From Dysgonomonas sp. HDW5A (GTDB taxonomy: Bacteria > Bacteroidota > Bacteroidia > Bacteroidales > Dysgonomonadaceae), in assembly GCF_011299555.1 (NCBI RefSeq), contig NZ_CP049857.1, forward strand, positions 496,001 through 560,000: a DNA stretch of 64,000 nucleotides, given 5' to 3'. The notes beneath the pieces were generated by a model, which saw only the letters and a program-made list of their open reading frames with translations, did not search any database and was not told where the DNA came from. This document shows positions 18,440 through 27,399 of this stretch, one piece after another; position 1 is the first letter of the stretch, and each line of letters opens with the position of its first letter. The translations under genes and the position numbers were made by a program.

Positions 18440-18500
18440 CTATTATGTTCTTTCAACTATTTAAAACCATATTATTCAATCTATCACCCTTTGGTTATGG

Positions 18501-18535
18501 CACTTACCAAAGCAATTGGCAGGTCTTGGACCTTA
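18501..18535 (-). repeat. Intergenic palindromic element, copy 3
   Basis: Core AGGTC-TTG-GACCT at 18521-18533. On the minus strand the tail reads CCAATTGCTTTGGTAAGTG. It lies in the divergent spacer between tldD and the locus regulator, not at a stop codon. Confidence 0.6.
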
Positions 18536-18632
18536 TAACATTTTCGTGCATCAAAATTAATCTATTTTTCTATATCTTTATCCTTTCGTTACAGAAACCA
18601 TACAACAAATACAATAAAAAGTCAGAGAAAAT

Positions 18633-21431
18633 ATGACTCGTAATATATTTTTGACAGTTATAAGTGTCCTTATATTATCATGCGCCGGAATATCAGCCAA
18701 CAATCCTAACATTATCAACTTTAGCAGGAACGACTACCAGGCCGGAAATAAAAACTGGTCTTTGAGCGAAGACGAGAAAGGCATAATGTATATTGGAAAT
18801 GATTTAGGTTTATTGGAGTTTGACGGAATAGACTGGCATCTGAACAAATTGCACAAAGCCGATGTAGTAAGAGCCATATACGCAGCTTCCAATCAGACGA
18901 TATATACCGGAGGTTATGAAGAATTTGGCAGATGGGACAGAGATATCAGCGGCATTCTTAAATATACTTCTTTGAGCGATAACCTTCCCGGAGGACCTTT
19001 GCATAATGATGATATCTGGAGAATCTGGAAGAGAGACAATCTTGTGTATTTCCAGTCATTCAAAAACATATACATATACGATCAGAATAATGTGTATAAA
19101 TTTCCGGAACAAAAAAACATCCTTTTTCTGATAAAAGTAAGGGATGAATTATGGGTTCAGGAAATGGGAGGAAGCCTCTTTAAAATCGAAGGGAACAGGT
19201 ATGAAAAAATAGCGGGCAGTGATATATTTTCCAAAACAGAAGTCAAGACTGTACTGCCGACTTCGGATAATAAATACATTATAGGTACATCTTCGATGGG
19301 GCTCTATATTTACGACGGATCAGAGTTCAAAGTCTGGAATAACAACAGAGAGCTTATAGACAATAATGTTAATTGCGGATTAGCTGCACGAAATGGTAAT
19401 TACTATTTCGGTACAATACTTGGAGGCATATATGAGGTGTCTCCCAGTGGCAATATAACCAATCATTTCAATACTGAAACATATCTCCATAACAATACCG
19501 TACTGGCCTTATATGAAGATCGCTCCAATAATATCTGGGCAGGGCTGGATAGAGGTATTTCATGTATACAATACCTAAATGGCATTAGCTGTATGACCGA
19601 TCCTAAGGGCAAAATAGGAGCAGTATATTCGGCTGCATTGTATGACAACAAATTATTCATTGGCACCAACCAAGGCACATATTATATAGAAAAAAATGAT
19701 TTATATAGTATGAACGCTCTTTCTAAGTTCAAGTTGGTTCCCAGAACCGAAGGTCAGGTATGGAGTTTAAATGTTATTGATGGTCAACTGTACTGTTCAC
19801 ATAACCGGGGTCTATTAATTATAGACCGGAATCTATCGGTAACATCCCCCTATAAAATAAACACAGGAGTATTCTATACACTGGAAAAAGATAAAGACCA
19901 TCTTCTTTTAGGAACTTATATCAGTTTAATGTCTATAGATAAAAGCACAAAGACTCTCTATAAACTCAATGAAATTCAGGAACCTATAAATAAAGTCCAG
20001 ACGGATCATCTCAATAATGTTTGGTTGCAGCACATGAACAAAGGCATATACCGAACCAGACTCAATGATGATTTTTCGAAAATAGAATCATTCAAATATT
20101 ACGGAAACGAAGGACAACAAGACATTCCCTATAAATTAAAGTTATTCAAAGTAGGAGGAAGGGTTGCTTTTCTAGGTAATAATAAATTTTACACCTATAA
20201 CGATATTGACGGTACCATTGTACCTGAGCATGCTTTAAATGAATGCTTCCGTGATATTTCAGGGCTCAAAGAGGTTGTAAATATATCCCCTAATAATTTC
20301 TGGATCATAGGTAATGATCTTATTTATAATGTAACTTACAATGATAACACAGCCCAAATAAAATTCAGAATAGACATCGGTTATAAGAACTTCTCGATGA
20401 TCGATAATTATGAAAATATTGTAAATCTGGATGATGACTATAGCCTGGTTTGCTTGGATAACGGTTTTCTATTATGTAAAAATAAAGTCACAGCCGAAAA
20501 CAAACCAATAGCTCAACCTTATTTTAAATCTATCAGAATATCTAATTCAGGGGGTGAATCGGTTTATCTTGATAATAACTTCAATCAAATAAGCCATTCG
20601 TTCAATACTATAAGATTTCAATTTTCAACAGCTGAAACCTTAACGCGTAATATATCCTTTAAATATAAGCTTGAAGGGTTAGACGATCAGTGGTATGTGT
20701 TGAAAAATCAAAATAATATTACCTATGAACGTCTTCCTAAAGGAAAATATACCTTCGTTGTTGTTGCCATAGATCGTCAAGGAAACAAATCGGAGGAGAT
20801 AAAATTCTCTTTCGAAATACTCGCACCATGGCATCAATCCGGTTGGGCCGTTCTAGCCTATTGCCTATTATTTATTTTGTTCATCACTTCTATAATTATG
20901 TATATCCAATACAAGTACAAAAAATTGCATATAAAGAAGTTACGCATATTGGAGACCAAACGCTTAAACCTTATCAACGAGCTTCTAAAGCAGGAAGTAG
21001 AAGAAAAAAATGCAGAATTACTTTCTCAAACTTCATTTATTATACAACGTAATGAACTTATTCTTAAAATAAAAAATGAAGTAGAAGAGTTCTACACGAA
21101 ACAAAACAACAAAACATTGACTCCACTTTTTCAAAAGATAAATACCCTATTGAATAGTAATCTTGATAGCGAAGAAGACTGGAAAACATTCCTTATTAAA
21201 TTCGAACAAAAGCACACAAATTTCTTTAAAAAAATAAAAGAAACTTACCCTCAGCTTACAGCAAATGACCTGAGATTATGTGCCTGTTTAAAACTGAATT
21301 TAGACTCAAAAGAGATAGCTGCATTAATGAACATTTCGGTAAGAGCTGTAGAAAATAGCAGATATCGACTACGCAAAAAGCTTGATATACCTTCGCACCA
21401 GCATCTAAACGATTTCTTTTTGCAAATATAA
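18633..21431 (+). CDS. Membrane-spanning propeller sensor with LuxR-type DNA-binding domain
   Basis: A 932-residue regulator at the head of the carbohydrate locus. Signal peptide 1-22 is followed by a long periplasmic beta-propeller (about 30-640) with repeated D-G-x-x-W, G-T-x-x-G-x-Y and N-N-I-W-A-G-L-D-R-G-I blades. Next come a Y_Y_Y domain (about 655-730), one membrane helix near 735-755, a cytoplasmic coiled coil (about 765-810), and a LuxR-like helix-turn-helix near 874-917 (L-T-A-N-D-L-R-L-C-A-C-L, L-D-S-K-E-I-A-A-L-M-N-I-S, R-A-V-E-N-S-R-Y-R-L-R-K-K-L). There is no kinase or receiver domain, so it is a one-component, membrane-tethered transcription factor. It probably senses the glycan in the periplasm and controls susC onward. 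Confidence 0.88.
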   Translation: MTRNIFLTVISVLILSCAGISANNPNIINFSRNDYQAGNKNWSLSEDEKGIMYIGNDLGLLEFDGIDWHLNKLHKADVVRAIYAASNQTIYTGGYEEFGRWDRDISGILKYTSLSDNLPGGPLHNDDIWRIWKRDNLVYFQSFKNIYIYDQNNVYKFPEQKNILFLIKVRDELWVQEMGGSLFKIEGNRYEKIAGSDIFSKTEVKTVLPTSDNKYIIGTSSMGLYIYDGSEFKVWNNNRELIDNNVNCGLAARNGNYYFGTILGGIYEVSPSGNITNHFNTETYLHNNTVLALYEDRSNNIWAGLDRGISCIQYLNGISCMTDPKGKIGAVYSAALYDNKLFIGTNQGTYYIEKNDLYSMNALSKFKLVPRTEGQVWSLNVIDGQLYCSHNRGLLIIDRNLSVTSPYKINTGVFYTLEKDKDHLLLGTYISLMSIDKSTKTLYKLNEIQEPINKVQTDHLNNVWLQHMNKGIYRTRLNDDFSKIESFKYYGNEGQQDIPYKLKLFKVGGRVAFLGNNKFYTYNDIDGTIVPEHALNECFRDISGLKEVVNISPNNFWIIGNDLIYNVTYNDNTAQIKFRIDIGYKNFSMIDNYENIVNLDDDYSLVCLDNGFLLCKNKVTAENKPIAQPYFKSIRISNSGGESVYLDNNFNQISHSFNTIRFQFSTAETLTRNISFKYKLEGLDDQWYVLKNQNNITYERLPKGKYTFVVVAIDRQGNKSEEIKFSFEILAPWHQSGWAVLAYCLLFILFITSIIMYIQYKYKKLHIKKLRILETKRLNLINELLKQEVEEKNAELLSQTSFIIQRNELILKIKNEVEEFYTKQNNKTLTPLFQKINTLLNSNLDSEEDWKTFLIKFEQKHTNFFKKIKETYPQLTANDLRLCACLKLNLDSKEIAALMNISVRAVENSRYRLRKKLDIPSHQHLNDFFLQI

Positions 21432-21576
21432 AAGGCACACAATATCAATTACAAAAACCTAATTAACAGCATATTATTTTTTTTTGAGTAGTAATAATGA
21501 GGTATGGTTATTGTTAAATATAAGACCTATGTATACATTATGAGACAAATTTCATAGCGACTGACCTTAGTGTTTT

Positions 21577-21584
21577 TACATTTG
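21577..21584 (+). promoter_or_regulatory. -7 box of the susC promoter
   Basis: TACATTTG matches TAnnTTTG exactly and lies 92 bases before the susC ATG. The 245-base spacer otherwise shows no open frame. No good -33 TTTG is present at standard spacing, as expected if the promoter needs an activator such as the upstream regulator. Confidence 0.55.
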
Positions 21585-21676
21585 CTGCAACTCATTCAAG
21601 AAAAACAAGATATTTTTTACTAAAATTCTTATGGCGTTTTTTAGAAATATTTAGACTTGTCAGGCTGAATGAAAAA

Positions 21677-24600
21677 ATGTTAAACAGTAAAAATCAGAAA
21701 TCCATGAAAGAAACTAGATTGACCTCTACGAGGAGAATCAGTATGAAGTTTTGTCTTCTACTATTCTTAATCTTCTCAGCAAGCATCTCAAATGCTTTTG
21801 CTCAGACTACAGTAACAGGAGTAGTCACCGATGAGCAAAAAGATCCACTACCGGGTGTTAGTGTTACAGTCAAAGGTTCCACTACAGGAACAGTTACCGA
21901 TTTTGACGGTAATTATTCCGTTACCGTAAAATCAGGCGATGTACTTGAATTTACATTTTTAGGAATGAAACCACAATCAATTCCAGTTGGGTCTAAAACA
22001 AAAATCGACGTTGTATTAATTGATGATACCCACGAATTAGAAACAGCAATTGTAATTGGTTATGGTACTGCAAAAAAAAGAGATTTAACAGGATCTATCG
22101 TAACAGTAAAAGGAGATGATGTATTTACAAAACCGGCATCTAATCCATTGGCCTCTATACAAGGTAAAGTAGCAGGGGTACAAGTAATAAATACCGGTAA
22201 AGCTGGACAAGATCCTGAAATTCGTATACGAGGAACAAACTCTATCAATGGTTACAAGCCTTTATATGTGGTAGACGGATTATTTAATGACAACATTAAC
22301 TTCCTGAATCCTGCCGATATCGAATCTATGGAAATTCTTAAAGATCCCTCATCATTAGCAATTTTCGGGGTACGTGGTGCAAATGGTGTTATCATCATTA
22401 ATACTAAAAGAGCAAAAGAAGGGCAAACCCTTGTGAATATAAATACAGCTTTTGGCTTCAAGCAAGTTGTAGATAAAATAAAAATGACTAATGCTCCTCA
22501 ATTTAAAGAACTTTATAATGAGCAATTAGTCAATCAAGGAGATAAGCCTTACGATTTTACAGACTGGCAAGCAAACACAAATTGGCAGGATGAAATTTTC
22601 CAAACCGGATTTATGTCTAACAGTAACGTTAGTGTAACAGGTTCTACAGATAAAAGTAAGTTTTATCTAGGAGTAGGATATGCTTCTGAAGAAGGAAATA
22701 TTAAGCATGAAAAATTCGGAAAAGTAACTGTCAATTTAAGCAGTGACTATAATCTAACTAAAGACATTAAAGTTGGGTTTCAATTTAATGGTGCAAGAAT
22801 GACCCCTGCTGATCAAAAATCCGTACTTAAAGCTTTATATGCAGCTCCAGTAGCTCCCGTATTCAATGAAGAGTTTCAACTATATCACGCTCTGCCTAGC
22901 TTTCAAAAAGCACAAATTGAAAACCCAATGGTTGATATTAGTGCAAGAAGCAACACAACGAAAGCTTTAAACTATCGTGGTGGCGGTAATGTATATGGAG
23001 AAGTAAACTTCCTTAAGAACTTCAATTTCAAAGCAATGTTTGCTCTTGACTACAGATCTGACGATAGCCGTAAATATACTCCTATAGTTGCAGTATACGA
23101 TCCATCGATTGGAGGCCCCAACCCTATTGACACTTTAGGTACCAAAAAAACGAGTGTACAGCAGATAAAAGAAGATGAAACTAAAGTACAGGCTGATTAT
23201 GTATTAACTTATACCAATAAGATTAACGACCATAGCATTACAGCAACCGCAGGTTTCACAACATTCTATAATAGTTTAACAAAACTTACCGCAGAAAGAG
23301 GTCAAGGAGAAGGTTTACCTATACCTAATAACCCTGATAAATGGTATGTGAGCATGGGTGATCCTAGTACATCTAAAACTGAGAGCGAACAATGGGAGAG
23401 ATCAACAGTATCATTCCTTTTACGAGCTCTTTATAGCTACAAGAACAAATATCTGTTTAACGGTTCATTCCGTCGCGATGGATCTTCGGCATTCTTCTAT
23501 ACAGGTAATCAATGGCAAAATTTCTACTCTGCAGGTGGAGGTTGGGTTATGTCTGAAGAAGACTTTATGCAAAACCAATCTGTTATTGACTTCTTAAAGA
23601 TTAAAGGATCTTGGGGTACACTAGGTAATCAAAACATGTCGACTCCATATCCGGCACAACCTCTTTTGACAAACGAAACATCTGCTATATTTGGCAATCC
23701 TTCAGTGGAATACCCTTCATATTCTTTGAAATACATCCCAAATCCAAATTTGAGATGGGAAAAGATTGAAGCTTGGGAAGCCGGATTTGAAATGAATATG
23801 CTTGCAAATAGATTGCGCTTAGAAAGTGTATATTACAAGAAAAACACAAAAGATCTTCTAGCTGAGATCCCAGGAATCGCAGGAACAACACCTGGCCTAG
23901 GAAACTTAGGAGAAATTCAAAATAAAGGTTTTGAAGTTGTAGTTTCGTGGAATGACAAGATTAATACTGACTGGGGATATAGTATAAGTGGAAACTTAAC
24001 AACAATAGACAACAAAGTAAAATCACTGGTACAAGATGGATATACTATCATCAAAGGTGATAAAAACATATCACATACTACAGCAGGATATCCTATTGGA
24101 TTCTTCTATGGCTATACTGTAGATGGTGTATACCAATCCGATGCAGATATTGCTAATTCTCCTAAAAATACTTTAACAACTGTAAAGCCCGGAGACCTTA
24201 AGTTCAAAGATATGGATGGTGATGGCAAAATAACAACTGCCGATAGAGGTATGATTGGTAACCCAACTCCTGATTTTACTTATGGTATTTCACTAGGACT
24301 TAATTACAAAAATTTTGACCTTGGAGTTGACTTGATGGGGGTATATGGAAATGAGATATACAGAACTTGGGATAACTATAACTGGTCACAATTCAATTAT
24401 ATGTCTCATCGCCTTGACAGATGGCACGGAGAAGGTACATCTAACTCAGAACCGATATTGAATACAACCCGTACAATAAATAATGAAAACTCAACTTATT
24501 ATATCGAAGACGGAAGTTTCTTTAGAATCAGAAATATCCAAGTAGGTTATACTTTTGACCAAAATGCACTAAAAAAAGTACGTGTAAAAGCCTTGAAAGT

Positions 24601-24748
24601 ATTTGTTAATGCTCAAAACTTGAAAACTTGGAAAAACAATACAGGTTATACGCCTGAATTAGGAGGTGATGCTACAGCATTTGGTATAGACAATGGATCT
24701 TACCCTATGCCTGCAATATACACTTTTGGTCTAAATCTTACTTTCTAA
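21677..24748 (+). CDS. SusC-family TonB-dependent outer-membrane transporter
   Basis: A 1023-residue outer-membrane importer. A long signal region ends N-A-F-A-Q near residue 43. A carboxypeptidase-regulatory-like domain follows (about 46-130, V-T-D-E-Q-K-D-P-L-P-G-V-S-V), then the SusC signature G-Y-G-T-A-K-K-R-D-L-T-G-S and the plug (about 145-245) with I-R-G-T-N-S-I-N-G and V-V-D-G. The remainder is a 22-strand barrel ending in G-L-N-L-T-F. It forms a glycan uptake complex with the SusD-like lipoprotein encoded 20 bases downstream. The substrate is inferred from the neighbouring enzymes. Confidence 0.96.
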   Translation: MLNSKNQKSMKETRLTSTRRISMKFCLLLFLIFSASISNAFAQTTVTGVVTDEQKDPLPGVSVTVKGSTTGTVTDFDGNYSVTVKSGDVLEFTFLGMKPQSIPVGSKTKIDVVLIDDTHELETAIVIGYGTAKKRDLTGSIVTVKGDDVFTKPASNPLASIQGKVAGVQVINTGKAGQDPEIRIRGTNSINGYKPLYVVDGLFNDNINFLNPADIESMEILKDPSSLAIFGVRGANGVIIINTKRAKEGQTLVNINTAFGFKQVVDKIKMTNAPQFKELYNEQLVNQGDKPYDFTDWQANTNWQDEIFQTGFMSNSNVSVTGSTDKSKFYLGVGYASEEGNIKHEKFGKVTVNLSSDYNLTKDIKVGFQFNGARMTPADQKSVLKALYAAPVAPVFNEEFQLYHALPSFQKAQIENPMVDISARSNTTKALNYRGGGNVYGEVNFLKNFNFKAMFALDYRSDDSRKYTPIVAVYDPSIGGPNPIDTLGTKKTSVQQIKEDETKVQADYVLTYTNKINDHSITATAGFTTFYNSLTKLTAERGQGEGLPIPNNPDKWYVSMGDPSTSKTESEQWERSTVSFLLRALYSYKNKYLFNGSFRRDGSSAFFYTGNQWQNFYSAGGGWVMSEEDFMQNQSVIDFLKIKGSWGTLGNQNMSTPYPAQPLLTNETSAIFGNPSVEYPSYSLKYIPNPNLRWEKIEAWEAGFEMNMLANRLRLESVYYKKNTKDLLAEIPGIAGTTPGLGNLGEIQNKGFEVVVSWNDKINTDWGYSISGNLTTIDNKVKSLVQDGYTIIKGDKNISHTTAGYPIGFFYGYTVDGVYQSDADIANSPKNTLTTVKPGDLKFKDMDGDGKITTADRGMIGNPTPDFTYGISLGLNYKNFDLGVDLMGVYGNEIYRTWDNYNWSQFNYMSHRLDRWHGEGTSNSEPILNTTRTINNENSTYYIEDGSFFRIRNIQVGYTFDQNALKKVRVKALKVFVNAQNLKTWKNNTGYTPELGGDATAFGIDNGSYPMPAIYTFGLNLTF

Positions 24749-24768
24749 TTATATAAAATAATATTTTT

Positions 24769-26295
24769 ATGAAACGATTAATAAAAAAATATATACTTCC
24801 GGCAGTACTTATAGCCGGATTGAGCCTAACAAGTTGTAGCGACTTTTTAGATAGAAGTCCTCTCGGAAATTTAACAGAAGACGATGCACCGGGAGGTATA
24901 AATCAGGGAAGAGTATTCCAGATTTACGGGCTTATGAGAGGTTATAATATTACAGCTGGTATACCTGCATTTGCTATACATAATTTCCGTTCTGAAGATT
25001 CGGAAAAAGGTAGTGATGCTGGGGACGGATCTGATCAGGCAGCTTTTTTCGATAATTTTGAATACAATACAACCAATGGTGTATTGGCTTCTTATTGGAC
25101 AGAAAACTATAAGGTTATAGTTAATTGCAATACAGCGATAACAAGTATTGAGGAGCAAGCAACCAGAACAAAACAAGATACTATAAATTATGGGGAAGCT
25201 AAATTTTTTAGAGCTTACGCTTTCTTCAATTTAGTAAGAGCTTTCGGAGAAGTACCTAAAATAGATTTTAGAGTAACAGACCCTGCTCAAGCTAATATCG
25301 CAAAATCTCCAGCAGCTGATATTTATGCACTGATTGACGCAGATTTGGCTGTTGCAGTTAAATACTTGCCTACACACTGGTCAAATGATTTTACAGGTCG
25401 TTTAACATGGGGGGCTGCAAGATCATTACAAGCAAGAACTTATATGATGCGTAGCGATTGGAACAATATGCTAGCCGCTTCAAAAGACGTAATTAATTCG
25501 GGATTTTACAATCTAAGTACTCCTTATGATAAAATCTTTACTGATAGCGGTGAAAACTCTCCTGAATCGATATTCGAACTACAATGTATGTCTACAGCGG
25601 CTAAACCAAACTCCACTAGTATTGGTAGCCAATTTGCAGAAGTACAAGGTGTAAGAGGATCAGGTCAATGGAACCTAGGCTGGGGATGGCATATGGCTAC
25701 TACTGAGCTTATGAATAAGGCTTACGAAAAAGGTGACCCTCGTAAAGATGCAACATTATTATATTTCCGCAGAAGTGTAACAGATCCTATTACTCCAGAG
25801 AACACCAACACTCCTTTCGGAGAGTCGCCTGTATCTACTGCAATGGGAGCGGCATACAATAAAAAAGCATATACAGATCCTGCTTTACGTAAACAATTTA
25901 CAAATGGAGGTTTTTGGGTAAATATAAGATTGATACGCTATGCAGATGTTCTTCTTATGGCTGCTGAAGCTTCAAACGAGTTAGGAATGAGTTCTGATGC
26001 TCTTAACTATTTAGAACAAATAAGAAGCCGTGCCCGTGGAAACAACACCGCTATTCTACCTAAAGTTACCACTACTAGCCAAACTGAATTGAGAGATGCT
26101 ATTCGTCATGAAAGACGTGTAGAACTAGGCTTAGAACCAGACCGTTTCTATGATTTAGTACGCTGGGGAATCGCTAAAGAAGTATTACATGCTGCCGGTA
26201 AATTAAATTATCAAGATAAACATGCATTACTTCCTATACCTCAGGTTGAAATAGATAAATCAAATGGAGTATTAGTTCAGAACCCTAATTTCTAA
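24769..26295 (+). CDS. SusD-family glycan-binding lipoprotein
   Basis: A 508-residue surface lipoprotein. Signal peptide and lipobox L-S-L-T-S-C place the lipidated Cys at residue 23. The body follows the SusD/RagB pattern: N-C-N-T-A-I near 123, E-A-K-F-F-R-A-Y-A-F-F-N-L-V-R-A-F-G-E-V-P, L-T-W-G-A-A-R-S-L-Q-A-R near 210, and a C-terminal R-Y-A-D-V-L-L-M-A-A-E-A, R-H-E-R-R-V-E-L-G-L-E-P-D-R-F-Y-D-L-V-R-W and L-P-I-P-Q-x-E-I-D-K. It caps the SusC channel and binds oligosaccharide. Confidence 0.96.
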   Translation: MKRLIKKYILPAVLIAGLSLTSCSDFLDRSPLGNLTEDDAPGGINQGRVFQIYGLMRGYNITAGIPAFAIHNFRSEDSEKGSDAGDGSDQAAFFDNFEYNTTNGVLASYWTENYKVIVNCNTAITSIEEQATRTKQDTINYGEAKFFRAYAFFNLVRAFGEVPKIDFRVTDPAQANIAKSPAADIYALIDADLAVAVKYLPTHWSNDFTGRLTWGAARSLQARTYMMRSDWNNMLAASKDVINSGFYNLSTPYDKIFTDSGENSPESIFELQCMSTAAKPNSTSIGSQFAEVQGVRGSGQWNLGWGWHMATTELMNKAYEKGDPRKDATLLYFRRSVTDPITPENTNTPFGESPVSTAMGAAYNKKAYTDPALRKQFTNGGFWVNIRLIRYADVLLMAAEASNELGMSSDALNYLEQIRSRARGNNTAILPKVTTTSQTELRDAIRHERRVELGLEPDRFYDLVRWGIAKEVLHAAGKLNYQDKHALLPIPQVEIDKSNGVLVQNPNF

Positions 26296-26306
26296 ATAAT
26301 AAATTG

Positions 26307-26345
26307 ATATAATAGGGGCATATTTCTGTCCCTATTATATTTTTA
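26307..26345 (+). terminator. Intercistronic hairpin after susD
   Basis: ATATAATAGGG at 26307-26317 pairs perfectly with CCCTATTATAT at 26330-26340, followed by TTTT. It lies between susD and the enzyme genes. It probably terminates part of the transcripts, keeping susC/susD message above that of the downstream enzymes. Confidence 0.75.
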
Positions 26346-26359
26346 TATCAAATCAACCC

Positions 26360-27394
26360 ATGAGAACGCTAAGAATACTACTGTTTCTATTAATTTGTGT
26401 ACCGTATATTTCGCTTTCAGCATCTTCTAGATTAGTGACTCTTGACAAATATATTATACCTGTCAATGTAAAAGGAGCTATAATTGGAAAGGTCGTAATA
26501 GAAGGCAATGACAAGGTCACTTTAGAAAAGGATACTTCAAAGCTTTTTCTAATAGATCAATCGGGTTACATTAAATTAAAACCAACCGTAGCACTTTCGG
26601 CCTCATCACCTATCAAATACGAGATTATACTAAAAACAGGCAGTGGAAATAAAGCTTTTGAATTAGTCAAAGACGAATTTATTCACAACAAAGTAATAGC
26701 CCATCGTGGTGCATGGAAAAACCATGAGGCGAGTCAGAATTCACTGAGTTCATTAAGAAAAGCCATCGAATTAGGATGCGAAGCTGCAGAGTTTGACGTT
26801 TGGCTATCATCAGACAACAAAGTAGTTCTTTCTCATGACCCTACAATTGGAGGCAAAACAGTTGAAGATACTCCAGCCAAAACATTAATGGAGATTCCCC
26901 TGAAAAATGGAGATTTCGTTCCCTCACTAGAGGAATACCTTGGGTGTATTAAACACCAAAATAAAACACGATTAGTGTTAGAACTTAAAGGTTCGCAAAA
27001 AGGGAAAGACCGCAGTTTAGCACTTGCTGACTCGGCTGTTCAATTAGTTCACCGCTACAAAGCTCAAGCTTGGGTTGACTATATCAGTTTCGATTATGAA
27101 GCATTGCTGCGTGTAAAGGAATTAGATCCGACAGCGGTGATTTCATACTTGGAAACAAATAAAACGTTAGAAGAATTATCTGCTGACAGAGTAGATGGGA
27201 TAGATTATCATTACAGTGCATTCTATAATGATGAAAAACTGACAGATAAAGCAAAAAAATTGGGTTTAACAACCAATGTATGGACGGTAAATACCGAAGA
27301 ACAAATGCAATATCTCCTACAACAGGGTGTCGATTATATAACAACCGATGAACCCGAATTACTTTTGAAATTTATAGAAACACATTATAAATAA
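26360..27394 (+). CDS. Glycerophosphodiester phosphodiesterase (GDPD family)
   Basis: A 344-residue exported phosphodiesterase. Signal peptide 1-21 precedes an extra N-terminal beta domain of about 85 residues and then the GDPD barrel from residue 110. Catalytic and metal positions are visible: His115-Arg116 in A-H-R-G-A-W, Glu144 and Asp146 in E-F-D-V, and His159 in S-H-D-P. The loop that usually reads P-E-N-T is S-Q-N-S. The family releases glycerol phosphate from glycerophosphodiesters. It lies inside a glycan utilisation operon, five bases before the GH3 gene. I infer that it may strip phosphoglycerol groups from a decorated glucan rather than act on lipid head groups. Confidence 0.9.
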   Translation: MRTLRILLFLLICVPYISLSASSRLVTLDKYIIPVNVKGAIIGKVVIEGNDKVTLEKDTSKLFLIDQSGYIKLKPTVALSASSPIKYEIILKTGSGNKAFELVKDEFIHNKVIAHRGAWKNHEASQNSLSSLRKAIELGCEAAEFDVWLSSDNKVVLSHDPTIGGKTVEDTPAKTLMEIPLKNGDFVPSLEEYLGCIKHQNKTRLVLELKGSQKGKDRSLALADSAVQLVHRYKAQAWVDYISFDYEALLRVKELDPTAVISYLETNKTLEELSADRVDGIDYHYSAFYNDEKLTDKAKKLGLTTNVWTVNTEEQMQYLLQQGVDYITTDEPELLLKFIETHYK

Positions 27395-27399
27395 TAGAT

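Noticed and set aside
26360-27394. The GDPD as a phospholipid-turnover enzyme unrelated to the locus
   Set aside because: Not excluded biochemically, but the five-base spacing to the GH3 gene and position inside the operon make a glycan role more likely.
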